A stretch of 64,000 nucleotides of DNA from Metridium senile (taxonomy: Eukaryota > Cnidaria > Anthozoa > Actiniaria > Metridiidae). The translations under genes were made by a program, and so were the position numbers. The notes under the pieces were generated by a model. It was given only the letters and a program-made list of their open reading frames with translations, ran no database searches and was not told where the DNA came from. Positions 11,853-24,048 of the stretch are shown piece by piece. The number at the start of each line of letters is the position of its first letter. The first letter of the stretch is position 1. The DNA lies in contig OX459106.1 of assembly GCA_949775045.1 (NCBI GenBank), positions 1,387,727 to 1,451,726 on the forward strand, in the 5' to 3' direction.

Positions 11853-12245
11853 TCAGGCATGATTAGGCCCTGTAGAACAGTGCTCTCTTCTTTTCAGCTT
11901 ATTTCTTTTTCTTGCCTCAACTCCTTCAGGTTCCATCTCTTTCATCAGTTCCTGCACTACTATACGTAGGACTATAATACCTCTTAGTCGAAGAGTATGC
12001 CAAATTGAACGATATCCGACCATTGAATCCGGGCCATCCAATAGTTCACTTATGGCAGTTTTCACAACATTAATATCGTATTTTTAAATGTCCTTCCTTG
12101 AATTAAAGATCCCACTAAGTTAGATTGATATGTGAATACCGTATTTCTTAGAGAGCATTTCTAGCATTCCTTCATAGCAATAGCCACAGTAAAACAAATA
12201 TCGTATGATTTCATATTGACGATTAGTCCGCCATTAATTTTGAAT
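11853..12245 (-). pseudogene. Integrase-like protein, second broken copy
   Basis: Read on the minus strand from 12,245, the sequence repeats the helix-turn-helix stretch found at 6171-6350. From 12,065 to 11,853 it continues with an open frame containing LLDGPDSMVGYRSIWHTLRL, then EMEPEGVEARKRNKLKRR, then STGPNHA. This pattern (GYRxxWHTLRL, then DPEG, then RRK, then PGPN) is what I remember as the stretch just before the catalytic core of eukaryotic IS3-like integrases. The catalytic Asp/Glu region is missing and frame breaks occur between the parts. The copy is inverted relative to the one at 6171, with foldback 1 between them. Confidence 0.55.
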
Positions 12246-12299
12246 GTTGTCAAAAAGTATCGCTTCACTTCCGCCGTGAAAATTTACTTCCGCCGGGAA

Positions 12300-12560
12300 A
12301 ATTCACTTCCGCCGTGGCTTTTTCTCTTTGTTCTGCCGTGAGTTCTCTCTATTCTGCCGTGAGTTCTCTCTATTCTGCCGTGAGTTCTCTCTATTCTGCT
12401 GTGAGTTCTCTCTATTCTGCCGTGAGTTCTCTCTACTCTGCCGTGAGTTCTCTCTATTCTGCCGTGAGTTCTCTCTGTTCTGCTGTGAGTTCTCTCTATT
12501 CTGCCGTGAGTTCTCTCTGTTCTGCCATGAGTTCTCTCTATTCTGCCATGGCACAGAATC
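12300..12560 (-). repeat. 21-bp minisatellite, array 2 (inverted)
   Basis: About 11 copies of the same 21-bp unit as array 1, on the opposite strand. The array-to-integrase boundary contains the same CACGGCGGAAGTG-like degenerate units. Its outer edge reads GCCATGGCACAGAAT. Confidence 0.9.
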
Positions 12561-12599
12561 AATGGACACATACGGGACCTTTCTATTGTTTGGCGCGAG

Positions 12600-14520
12600 A
12601 TTCAAATCGCTGATCATTGAAGTGAAACAGAGTTAATGAGGCAGCTAGAGGCAAATTACAAAGGAATCTGCTCAAAATTGCTTCACCTTCCACTGATAAA
12701 ACTTCAATTTAACGCGCTAAATAAAAAATATAAAAAATGTACATAGTGCAAATTGAAGATTAGATAATTATCTACCATTTGCACCCTTAAGGTTTAAATA
12801 AAACCGTTTTTTTGCCTTCGGGTTTTTGACTTGAAAAAGGCACATTTTCAGTACAGTTTTGTATGGGAGCCATTATTCATCACCATTTTACGGTTTTATT
12901 TTAAAAAATAAAAAAAATGTACATGGTGCAAAAGAAACATGTTGGTCTAAGGAACATTTTGCACCCTTTTTTGTTTAAATTTGATATTTAGAAAGCTTCG
13001 GGTTTGATACCTAAAGTTTGAAGCTTGTAATCGTCATGACCTACATCAAATATTGAATTCCCAGAGCGTCATCTAATTAAACTGGTCTTTTGTTTTCTGT
13101 GATTATCATGCCGGCTCTACTAACGCTTTTGTCTTTAAAAACAAAGAGAAATTCATCGAGAAACGACAAAGCCAAGTATACGTTAATTCGGAACCAAATA
13201 AATCATAGGGCTGTGATCAATTCAACCTGTTTAACCATAGTAAACTATGGTTTTACTAATCATTCTCTAATCGTTCTCTTTCCCATATATTTAGCTTTTA
13301 TTCTTAGCATGAAGATGACTTAATCTTAACTCTGCTTAAACTAAGTTGAAAGATAGCAGACTTTGACTAACAACTTGTGTTATTCACTAGTTACTGAAAT
13401 AGTCACTATATATCTATTCGGAATGATGTTTGTTTTCTACTTTTGTCAAACTTCCTGTGGACCAACGATTCTGCCACGCTGTCCGTCTAGCCGAATGAGT
13501 TGACAAACAAGCGTTGAGATTATTGTAGTGAAGGCAGTTAGTTTCACTAAACTGAGATAACTTGTCACAGATTTTGTGAATCTTTAGCGCATATTTTCAT
13601 CCCGTTTGGCTTTAACTGATAAACTTTATAACATGTACGTTATTTAGTTACTTTTCTTCAATTGTTCAGTCTTCAGTGGAAAGGTCAGGTTTTTATCATA
13701 AACTAAGTAGAGATTTTGTTCAGCAGGTTAGTTTCGCTTGTTGTTTGTGACCATTGCAATTTGACTTTGACTCGTGTATTTTACATCCTATTTTGCTTTA
13801 AGCTTAGTCATATATTGTAATTGATTAGACATCCACTGGTTTTTGTTACTTAGTTCAATAAATTTGATTAAATAAAGTTAACTTTTTCACTTTATGGTCG
13901 AGCATTTAGTTCTGTTTAGTTCAGAGTTTTCGATTTGTTTACTGTTACTACACAGCGTTGCTATGCTTAAATAACGGTCGAACACGAGTTTTCTATAAAA
14001 CACTGGTTATACTTTATTATATTCACTGGTCATTTTGGTTACTTAGTTCAATAACTTTGACTTACTAAGGTCAGTTTTCATTTTATGATCGAACATTTAG
14101 TTCTGTTTAGTTGTTTTCGATTTGTTATTCTTACTACACAGCGTTGCTATGCTTAGCTAACGGTCAAACACGAGTTTGGCAAAAAAACACTGTGGTATAC
14201 TTTATTTTCTGTTATAAACGACTTTTTGGGGTGAATAACAACTAATATAAAAATATTTTGACGAGGAATTGTTATTTATTCAGGCCATGCTGACGAAAGT
14301 TTATCGCTAGTATTGTGGTTATAACTATAAACTTTTGCCAGGCATCAAACAAAAGATAGGATTAAACGAACAAAAGGGCAATAATGCATTGAATTCGGCT
14401 AACTTGTGCTCGAGATTAGTTAGAAGACAAATTCCCATGCATGAGATGCAATAACCAACCAATCAGAGATATCTAAGACACTACTTAATTCATATGTATG
14501 CCTATTTTGCCAATTTAAGC
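12600..14520. other. Spacer between arrays 2 and 3, no gene seen
   Basis: Contains a diverged duplication (AAATGTACATAGTGCAAA near 12,737 and AAATGTACATGGTGCAAA near 12,916) and a two-copy tandem repeat near 13,850-14,210 sharing CTACACAGCGTTGCTATGCT. No convincing exon. Confidence 0.55.
13850..14215. repeat. Two-copy tandem repeat, period about 190-200 bp
   Basis: Both copies contain TTACTTAGTTCAATAA, then ATTTAGTTCTGTTTAGTT, then ACACAGCGTTGCTATGCTTA, then CGGTC followed by AACACGAGTTT. Confidence 0.8.
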
Positions 14521-14564
14521 GCCGTAAGTAAATGTCCCAAATAACAATAGCATTCTGTGCCATG

Positions 14565-16790
14565 CGTGAGTTCTCTCTATTCTGCCGTGAGTTCTCTCTA
14601 TTCTGCCGTGAGTTCTCTCTATTCTGCTGTGAGTTCTCTCTATTCTGCCGTGAGTTCTCTCTATTCTGCTGTGAGTTCTCTCTATTCTGCCGTGAGTTCT
14701 CTCTATTCTGCTGTGAGTTCTCTCTATTCTGCCGCAAGTTCTCTCTGTTCTGCCGTGAGTTCTCTCTATTCTGCCGTGAGTTCTCTCTATTCTGCCGTGA
14801 GTTCTCTCTGTTCTGCCGTGAGTTCTCTCTATTCTGCCGTGAGTTCTCTCTATTCTGCCGTGAGTTCTCTCTGTTCTGCCGTGAGTTCTCTCTGTTCTGC
14901 CGTGAGTTCTCTCTATTCTGCCGTGAGTTCTCTCTGTTCTGCCGTGAGTTCTCTCTGTTCTGCCGTGAGTTCTCTCTATTCTGCCGTGAGTTCTCTCTCT
15001 TCTGCCGTGAGTTCTCTCTGTTCTGCTGTGAGTTCTCTCTCTTCTGCCGTGAGTTCTCTCTGTTCTGCCGTGAGTTCTCTCTGTTCTGCTGTGAGTTCTC
15101 TCTGTTCTGCCGTGAGTTCTCTCTGTTCTGCTGTGAGTTCTCTCTATTCTGCCGTGAGTTCTCTCTGTTCTGCCGTGAGTTCTCTCTGTTCTGCCGTGAG
15201 TTCTCTCTATTCTGCTGTGAGTTCTCTCTGTTCTGCCGTGAGTTCCCTCTGTTCTGCCGTGAGTTCTCTCTATTCTGCCGTGAGTTCTCTCTATTCTGCC
15301 GTGAGTTCTCTCTGTTCTGCCGTGAGTTCTCTCTGTTCTGCTGTGAGTTCTCTCTGTTCTGCCGTGAGTTCTCTCTGTTCTGCTGTGAGTTCTCTCTATT
15401 CTGCCGTGAGTTCTCTCTGTTCTGCTGTGAGTTCTCTCTCTTCTGCCGTGAGTTCTCTCTGTTCTGCCGTGAGTTCTCTCTGTTCTGCTGTGAGTTCTCT
15501 CTGTTCTGCCGTGAGTTCTCTCTGTTCTGCTGTGAGTTCTCTCTATTCTGCCGTGAGTTCTCTCTGTTCTGCCGTGAGTTCTCTCTGTTCTGCCGTGAGT
15601 TCTCTCTATTCTGCTGTGAGTTCTCTCTGTTCTGCCGTGAGTTCCCTCTGTTCTGCCGTGAGTTCTCTCTATTCTGCCGTGAGTTCTCTCTATTCTGCCG
15701 TGAGTTCTCTCTGTTCTGCCGTGAGTTCTCTCTATTCTGCCGTGAGTTCTCTCTGTTCTGCCGTGAGTTCTCTCTATTCTGCCGTGAGTTCTCTCTATTC
15801 TGCCGTGAGTTCTCTCTATTCTGCCGTGAGTTCTCTCTATTCTGCCGTGAGTTCTCTCTATTCTGCCGTGAGTTCTCTCTATTCTGCCGTGAGTTCTCTC
15901 TGTTCTGCCGTGAGTTCTCTCTATTCTGCCGTGAGTTCTATCTATTCTGCCGTGAGTTCTCTCTGTTCTGCCGTGAGTTCTCTCTATTCTGCCGTGAGTT
16001 CTCTCTGTTCTGCCGTGAGTTCTCTCTGTTCTGCCGTGAGTTCTCTCTATTCTGCCGTGAGTTCTCTCTCTTCTGCCGTGAGTTCTCTCTGTTCTGCAGT
16101 GAGTTCTCTCTATTCTGCCGTGAGTTCTCTCTCTTCTGCCGTGAGTTCTCTCTGTTCTGCTGTGAGTTCTCTCTATTCTGCCGTGAGTTCTCTCTGTTCT
16201 GCCGTGAGTTCTCTCTGTTCTGCTGTGAGTTCTCTCTGTTCTGCCGTGAGTTCTCTCTGTTCTGCCGTGAGTTCTCTCTGTTCTGCTGTGAGTTCTCTCT
16301 ATTCTGCCGTGAGTTCTCTCTGTTCTGCCGTGAGTTCTCTCTGTTCTGCTGTGAGTTCTCTCTGTTCTGCCGTGAGTTCTCTCTGTTCTGCTGTGAGTTC
16401 TCTCTATTCTGCCGTGAGTTCTCTCTGTTCTGCCGTGAGTTCTCTCTGTTCTGCCGTGAGTTCTCTCTATTCTGCTGTGAGTTCTCTCTGTTCTGCCGTG
16501 AGTTCCCTCTGTTCTGCCGTGAGTTCTCTCTATTCTGCCGTGAGTTCTCTCTATTCTGCCGTGAGTTCTCTCTGTTCTGCCGTGAGTTCTCTCTATTCTG
16601 CCGTGAGTTCTCTCTGTTCTGCCGTGAGTTCTCTCTATTCTGCCGTGAGTTCTCTCTATTCTGCCGTGAGTTCCCTCTGTTCTGCCGTGAGTTCTCTCTG
16701 TTCTGCCGTGAGTTCTCTCTATTCTGCCGTGAGTTCTCTCTGTTCTGCCGTGAGTTCTGATTTGCCGTGGCCCTTGTGGGCCACCGTACA
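14565..16790 (-). repeat. 21-bp minisatellite, array 3
   Basis: About 104 copies of the 21-bp unit (CTCTCTATTCTGCCGTGAGTT in this orientation), the largest array. Unit variants (Tat/Tgt/Tct, GCC/GCT) occur in blocks that repeat, indicating higher-order duplication. The left edge has TTCTGTGCCATGCGTGAG. The right edge ends GATTTGCCGTGGCCCTTGTGGGCCACCGTA, matching array 1 inverted. Reading frames of 700 or more codons across it are artefacts. Confidence 0.93.
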
Positions 16791-18768
16791 CTAGAGCTTG
16801 ATCTTGCCACAAGACAACGTACATTTACATGACAATAGACCCACTGACAATACTGATGAAAGACTAGAAGTTTTTCGATTATACACCTATTTCAATATCA
16901 TTGTTGTCGCAAACAAAGCCACAGTTAGCACTCTGAAGCCTGCAAAGGATATCGGCAATATAAACTGAATGTGTGATTTCTTACGCGCTTTTTGAATAAA
17001 TATTTGTTTCATAATCTATCACTGCAAAACTTGTTATGTTCATATACCACACAATTTAATACTTAATACAACCAAAATATACTATGAATAAGATGATAAC
17101 AAGAGAAGAAATATCGACATCCTTTGCAGGCTTTAGAGTGTGGACTGTGGCTTTATTTGCGACAACGATTTTTGACTGGGTGTATATCATAATAATGATT
17201 AACGCATCGTGCTACAAGACCACGTAAATTCATATAACAATATACCAATTGACAATGCAGAAAAATGACTTGATGTTTTTCGATTATATAAATCGATAGT
17301 TGCTTAGTTAGCGCAAAGGGGTAAACCGTTTATAGTCTTGGGAGTGGTTTTCTTCTCCCTCCCTGGTCTTTTGACTAGCGCGACGTTAGGTTTTCTGTCG
17401 GGATAGCGCGGATGGGGCAGAAATCTTCATCCTACACGTTAAAATCGATTCCATGCTTCAGCTTCATAGAATGTCTCGGAGGAATCGTCCCATTTTTTAT
17501 TTGTATAGTATTTGATTTATATTTTTGTTTGGGGGGAGGAGGGTGGGTAAAGATCTAACTAAAGATGCTGAGGTCGGAAGTTGCAGCGATTGGCTGGAGA
17601 TTATAACTGTCGGTTTTATCAAAACATTCTGACTCGGATAGAATTTTCACCTCTCTGAACTACCAAGTCGATGGCGTATGCATTCTTATAAGGACTCTGG
17701 CTTTTTATCTGGTCTTTTCCAAGGTAAAATCAACTTCAAATATAAATACATTTTATTCTATTTTATTTCTCAATTGATCTTATATATATATTAATCAATA
17801 CAAATATGCATTTTTGCATATAGCATCTCGAAAATCGTAATAAATAAGGGAGAACTTGACTCAGATAATATCTTTCCAAGCCGTAAAACACAACTGCATG
17901 TATTTTTAAATCAGATTTGTTTTATTTTGCACAATTTACAAGTTACTGATTTAGATACTAGGTTGCTGTATTTCCGTGACAAAAACTGCTTTTCTGTCAT
18001 TTACATAGCTTTCAAACGGTCATCTTACTCAAGACAATATACATGTAGAGCTATTTGCACAATTTATTGTATCGAAAATGCAATGTTCATGTCGAGAAAT
18101 GCATGGCTAAATTTCCATGATAGATTTGATACAAACTTAGATATTTAAGACGTGCATTCGCTTTATAATTTCAACACAAAATACAAACAGTTTTTATTAA
18201 GCTCTTCAATAAATTTGCTACAAAAAGCTCTGACGAATTTCAAAGACTAAAAGGTCTTGTGTTTTTGCTATTTTAACTTCCTAGTCAAGCTTTCTTTGTA
18301 AATATCAATGCACTTTAGGCTCTCAAAAGTGCGACACAATTGCGAAGAAGAAAATCTGTTCTGAACATACCATTCTTGAACATAATTGCTCAAAAATATC
18401 GACACTTTTTCAGTCATTTTGTCAGCAAATAACTGACTTCACTGCAAATGTATATTCATAAAAGTATTTTTTAACTATTACTTAATCAGGTATTTTTGCA
18501 TCAATTTGGTAGAGTTGTTCTCGAAACGGATTTTTTTGGGTGTGGAGCGTTACCTAGCTAGAGTCAGTTGCACCTGTCGAAGCTCACAATCACGCGTGAA
18601 AACTTACTGTTTCGCATATCACGCTAAATTTTCGTTTTTATTCTTTGCTATTATCAAAATAAAGTCACACATCGGCGATAAATTGAGTTAAAAATTTATG
18701 TAGAAAAGATACAGAGAAAATAGAACAAAATAAGATCAAGAAAAAAAAAATTTCGACTTGAATTGAAA
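16790..18768. repeat. Segmental duplication, copy 2 (first part)
   Basis: Homologous to 1424 to about 3645. It is broken after CTTGAAT at about 18,768 by the 8.7 kb element, and the homology resumes at 27,471. Confidence 0.85.
16882..17186. mobile_element. Palindromic MITE (ACACCTATTTCAA family), copy c
   Basis: Near-identical to copies a and b, with both terminal repeats present. Confidence 0.75.
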
Positions 18769-19194
18769 CACGGACTCTTCAAGGTACCAATATTCTCTTT
18801 TAGCTTTTTTGGCAAAATCTGGACAAAAATGGCTTATTTTTACCAAATTGTCAGCAAAATTTGCCTTGAAATATAGAGCATTTACCAGAAAAGTGTATGA
18901 TGGAAAATATAAGAACCATCTAACAAAGATTATACCAAAGATGACAAGAGAAGACAGTGGTTACATTTCAATATATTTAATATATATTTACCACAAATGA
19001 AAATCCATCACAAATCATAATGTTTCATGGTAGACTATACCAAATAAAATTGTCAGATTTCAAATCTATTACATCATTTTTTCTGTACTTAAAAATACGG
19101 AAAAAAAATAGCTGATTGAACGTTAACATACTACTCGTAGATACGAAGACGATTTTTCTACATTTAGTGGGCAATCTAACTGGCCGAGTCTAAG

Positions 19195-19388
19195 AATGTA
19201 CACGGTTATTTCTGTGTACACTCAGGCCTCATGGTAAAATTCCACACGACTGCCCAATTTTGCTTTGAGAGTGTACACGGTTATTTCTGCGTACATTTAG
19301 GCCTCATGGTAAAATTTCACATGACTGCCCAATTTTGCTTTGAGAGTGTACACGGTTATTTCTGCGTACATTTAGGCCTCATGGTAAA
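19195..19388 (+). repeat. 75-80 bp subterminal tandem repeat, left array
   Basis: The unit includes CGACTGCCCAATTTTGCTTT and ends GGCCTCATGGTAAAATT. About two and a half copies are present; the array resumes at 21,970 after the CACTA-like insertion and recurs inverted at 26,960-27,275. Confidence 0.85.
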
Positions 19389-20107
19389 CACAGTACAAAA
19401 AGCGAGATTTACGTGCTCTTAAAGGTCACGTAATGCTAGCGTTTATAACCAGTTTCAGCTGCTTTACGCGAAGATTAAATTTCGTAAGTAGCAGCTTTAC
19501 GCGACATTTACGTGCGTATTTAAAGTTGGTTTAATGGCACACAAAACGCGTCAAAAAACGTTTGCGTAAAGCTGTTGAAATGCTTCATTTACACAACTTT
19601 AAACTAGCGTTTTTTTGTTTAAATGAGCAGTATATACAAAATTTACGCTTTTTGTGTTGCTTAAAGCAGTAAATTAATCGCACTTTAAACCAAATTTACG
19701 TTTTGAATTAGCGCGTTTTTCTGCTTAAATAATGAGAATAAACGAAATTTACGGAATTTTTTTTGTCGCTTAAAGTATTCAATTAATCGCACTTTAAACC
19801 AAATTTACGTTTTCAAATAGTTTTTGCAATATAGGCTATTCATTTCAAAAAATACTTTTATGAATTGGCAAACAAATATTCATGGTTCATGTATATATAA
19901 AATAAGTCACTCAAACATGTAAGTTTTAAATCTTTTTTTATTTAAAATTACCTCCATAGCATAATTTGTTGATTTAAATTTTATATTATTTACAATCATA
20001 AAAATGTTTCAAGACTAAAAAAATGCTTCTCCATTCCATTACAGTATAAAATATTGTCACATTTGCCGGGAACAAGTAAAATAAAACCATGTACGCTCTT
20101 ACAGTGA

Positions 20108-20218
20108 GGGCACTCAAACCGTGAACACTTTGTTTGGTTGAAAACTCAGTCAGTATAAAGCAAACAGTATAAGCTTGGAACAAAATGAAAAAGTCACGGT
20201 TTGAGTGTCCTCATTCTA
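20108..20218. mobile_element. Short palindromic MITE
   Basis: The arms are AGTGAGGGCACTCAAACCGTGA and the near complement TCACGGTTTGAGTGTCCTCATT, about 110 bp apart. Confidence 0.6.
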
Positions 20219-21489
20219 AAATAAAATTAGATCCTAGAAGACTGGTGATACATTCTTAAAGATAAAGCAATAATATAGCAAACAGTTAATATAACAAGCG
20301 AGATGTTGTGCCGTCCAGAAAATAAGTTAAACTGCCATATATCGTCAATGCCCGGCGTCAATGTTATAGAGCAAAATACATCTAGGGAAATCGTTTCTAA
20401 ATTGGTGTTTATAACATTCAAATATCCTCGCAGTGACTAACCCGTGACTTATAGCAGTTACAGTTTATAAATATGATGTAAATCCTGGTGAAACAAACAA
20501 TTTACTGGACATAAAGCCGAGATAAAACAAAGATACTTTTTGGCGGTATTTTTCTAGCATTCAACGGCAATGAATTACCGAACAACTTTTCAACTGTAAT
20601 CAAGTCTAAATAGAGTCTGACATTAAAACACTAGAAAGAAGTAATATAAACCTTCTATTAATCAACCTTCTTGTTTAGAATGTGATCTAGTCATCCATCA
20701 TTTAAATTACGTCCAGTTTCAGCTTTGCATTTGTAAGACTTGTAATCTTTCGCTCATGTGTCTTCTTCTCCTTGTAGTCAGCTTTGAGTGTTCATATCCT
20801 TCCAGTATAGCACTTAAATAATAGATTTAGCTCTACCCATTTGACTCTTCGTATACTATACAACTTCTGTTTACGACTGACGATCTTTAGAAGAACTAAA
20901 CGGTGCTTATTGAGAATGGAAAAAGCATCTTTATCAAGCGACCAAACTCTGTTGTTGTCTTACTCGTAGCCACGCGGAATATGTCGTTAGACCGTGACTG
21001 TGATTATTCAAATTTGGCGCATCTAGAAATACTCGCGCTTGATTGGTCAATGGACTTTCCTCTACAAAATACTGATATTCTATTGGCAGATTATTCTAGT
21101 ACACAAATAAAATGTCTAAATTTGTATACTCCAGAATATTAATTCTTCAAGTATACGGGTACGAATACTTCAGTAATACCTGATACGTAAAGTATTATTT
21201 GATATTCATCGAATATTCGGCTTTTGGCATAGTGGTCGACGTACACGTATGTTATTGCGTAAATCATATCCATTTGGCTACTAGTTGAATCAATTAATTA
21301 CATAAAGCCATATTAACGTTTTTCGTCAGTTTTAAAAATCGAGTTGATTTGTTTTTATTAACGCGAAACAAAGTGTATTAATTAGTTAAAGTATGATGGC
21401 CATATCATATATATAACGACAAAAGCCTAATACAGTGGAGTTTTTAAAAGCTTAAAAACTGCTAATAAGATGTGTTTCATGGGTTAATG

Positions 21490-21850
21490 AAATTCCCATC
21501 TAACATTTACGCGACAGTATAAAGGCAGTGAAAGTAACTTCTGTAAGTTTGATTTACGTCAGCTTTAAGTAAGAATATAAATCTAAACATTAAGTTAACT
21601 TTAAGCTTTCAGAGTAAAGTTAGTTTACAGTTCACAAATAAGAAACATTTACACGACTGTATAAAGCCAGTGTAAATAACTTCTGTAAGTTCGATTTACG
21701 TCAGCTTTAAGTAGAGATTTAAATCTAAACATTAAGTTAACTTTAAGCTTAGTGTAAAGTTAGTTTATAGTTCAAAAATAAGAAAGATTTACGCGACAGT
21801 TTAAAGCCAGTGTAAATAACTTCTGTAAGTTGGATTTACGACAGCTTTAC
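21490..21850. repeat. Tandem repeat with period about 135-145 bp
   Basis: Three diverged copies contain TTTACGCGACAGT or ACACGACTGT, then AACTTCTGTAAGTT, then GATTTACGTCAGCTTTAAGT. They are part of the subterminal region of the CACTA-like element. Confidence 0.75.
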
Positions 21851-23371
21851 GCGCGTTCACTGAAAGTTCAACTTTAAGCGACTTTAAAAATCGCGTAAAG
21901 CTCCTAGAGCAACTTTCAGCTCCTTTACGCCAGTGATAAATTTGCTTAAATCTCCTTTTTGGCACTGTGAAAATTCCACACGACTGCCCAATTTTGCTTT
22001 GAGAGTGTACACGGTTATTTCTGCGTACATTTAGGCCTCATGGTAAAATTTCACACGACTGCCCAATTTTGCCTTCATTAAAAAATACTTTGAAATTAAT
22101 ATATTCTTTAGAAATTGACTACAGTCATTGGAATTTTGAACTGTTTCTATTGTTCGTTGATGTGTAAATTCCTAACATTTCCACGGACTGTAGTCAAATT
22201 ATAAATGATAATTACATGCTGACGAGGCTGAGGTTGAGCTACCAGAATTAAAAGATATAGTTAAGGTATACACCTAATTGCAAAAACGTCATATAAAAAG
22301 TATTTAGGAATACATTAAAAAGACAAAAGAATCGTTCAACCTCAGCGATTTTCTTTTGTCTTTTTAATGTATTCATTTTCCACTAAAATACAAATGTTCT
22401 ATTTCTATATGACAACGTTTTTGCAATTAGGTGTATTTAAAAGTATATTTAAGGTCTAATAGTTGCTTGTATGCTGTGTTAATATTCATTGTTTTATTGT
22501 TTCTAGCTGAGGTATAAACTATATTTTTTAACTAGCAGAGCTTTCAACCAACTTAGTCATTTTCAAGGTCATTTTCATGCCCGAAAGCTCGGCTAGTTAA
22601 AATAATAGATTATACATAGTCTAGAAACAATAAAACAATGAATATTTATGGTGTTTCCCAGTAGTTTTTTATTGACCACACTTAGCATTTTTATTTAGCG
22701 AGATGATCAACTTTCCCCGGGCCTGATCAAGATGTAATTTCACCAGATACAAAGCATAGATGGAAGTTTTCATTTGTCATTTATGTCGCTATGGCAACAT
22801 AAACAAAGATGGTGGAATAATGAGCTTTAAAACAAAAACTGTATAGGTGATAAACTTCACAGATATTTTAAAGAAACCTATTTCCACCATCTTTGTTTCA
22901 TGTTAATCTAAGTTGTTATAGCAATACCAATTTCCATCCACATTTTGGGCTTCATGGTATAAAAACACCTGACCGACTAATTTTGGTCAGCTGCAAGGCA
23001 AATAAACACAGCATATAATTTTCTGTTTCAAAATTTTCATCAGCTAAAACAATTGAATGTATAAATTTGACAACATAGTTATAAAAACCTAGAATTGGGC
23101 CTAAAATCACACCTGATATAATTAGCTTACCCGGGAAGCTTAAAAATAAAAAGACCTTTAATAGTAGATTCATGAACTTACCCCCAAAAAGTCTTGAATC
23201 AAAAAAATATACATATTGTTTGATATAAGTTCTTATGTAGTGTTATTTGTTTTAAAGCGTGAAAATTGTCTTGTTTTCTGATCCATCCTCCACTGACAAT
23301 TGGCCTGATAAAAACATAACCTGCAGAAAACAAAATCAAACTTTTTAGACTTGAAAATAATTATAAGTAAT

Positions 23372-23468
23372 ACCATGGCTCGATTGCAATTAGTGATTAA
23401 ATTTCCCTGAATACCGAGGTATTCGGGGAAATTTAATCGCTAATTTCCCGAGTGCCATGGTATTACTT
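23372..23468. mobile_element. Palindromic MITE
   Basis: The arms are TAATACCATGGCTCGATTGC and a near complement ending GTGCCATGGTATTA, with an inner arm around AATACCGAGGTATT. Confidence 0.65.
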
Positions 23469-23477
23469 TGTAATACC

Positions 23478-24048
23478 ATGATCACCGAGGAAAATATATG
23501 TTAGTTTTCATAGAAGCATAAATTATAAACTTTTACAAAGCTGTTGATTTTTGGCATACTTTAAGAAATAGTTGCTTTTCTTAAATGAGACAATGCCGAA
23601 TTATACCACCATGCACTCATTATAGTTTGTTTGCATAAACATGCATGACATACTATACTCCAATGTAGTCAACGCATGCGCATAGTTACTTAATAAGTCC
23701 CACAAGTGTTAGAGTATGGACTTGTGTGTAGTACAGGGTCCTTTATTTTAAGAATTTCCAACTGGGTCGAAGCGATCCTGGAATGGTCTCGGTGATTGTT
23801 ATAATGAGGGACCATTGAGGGATAGTCTCCTACATTTTTCTCATGCATACAACATGAGGGAAATTTAGAGGACAAAGAAATCCTTTGTCTTTTACTAAAT
23901 TTCCCTTGCATATATTAAATAGAGGGAAATTTAGTAAAATACAAAGGATTTCTTTGTCTTCTAAATTTCCCTCATGTTGTATGCATGAGGAAAATTCGGG
24001 TTTGTAAACCCCTCGGAATAAAAAAGAATCCGAGGTGATCATGGTATT
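23478..24048. mobile_element. MITE with TAATACCATGATCACCGAGG ends and a nested palindrome
   Basis: The ends TAATACCATGATCACC and GGTGATCATGGTATTA pair. Inside, 23,843-23,990 is a near-perfect palindrome around ATGCATACAACATGAGGG and GAAATCCTTTGTCTT. Confidence 0.65.

Larger units (their letters stand above)
19389..21969. mobile_element. CACTA/EnSpm-like non-autonomous element (2.6 kb)
   Basis: The left end reads CACAGTACAAAAAGCGAGA. The right end read inward is CACAGTGCCAAAAAGGAGA. The flanking 3 bp is AAA on both sides (19,386-19,388 and 21,970-21,972), and removing the element restores the surrounding tandem repeat. Many TTTACG, GCTTTAAG and GCTTTACGC motifs lie near both ends, like CACTA subterminal repeats. 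No transposase frame was found. The short open frame at 20,903-21,142 has no recognisable motif. Confidence 0.65.

Noticed and set aside
14515..16824. Frames of 700 or more codons with HGRTERT, SLYSAVS or FSLFCRE repeats
   Set aside because: The 21-bp minisatellite is a multiple of three with no stops in several frames; there is no splice or start context.
20903..21142. 79-codon frame in the CACTA-like element
   Set aside because: No motif of a transposase or other family, and no neighbouring exon.
19389..21969. Transib or RAG-like element from the CACAGTG-type ends
   Set aside because: The flanks show a 3-bp and not a 5-bp duplication, and no transposase is present.
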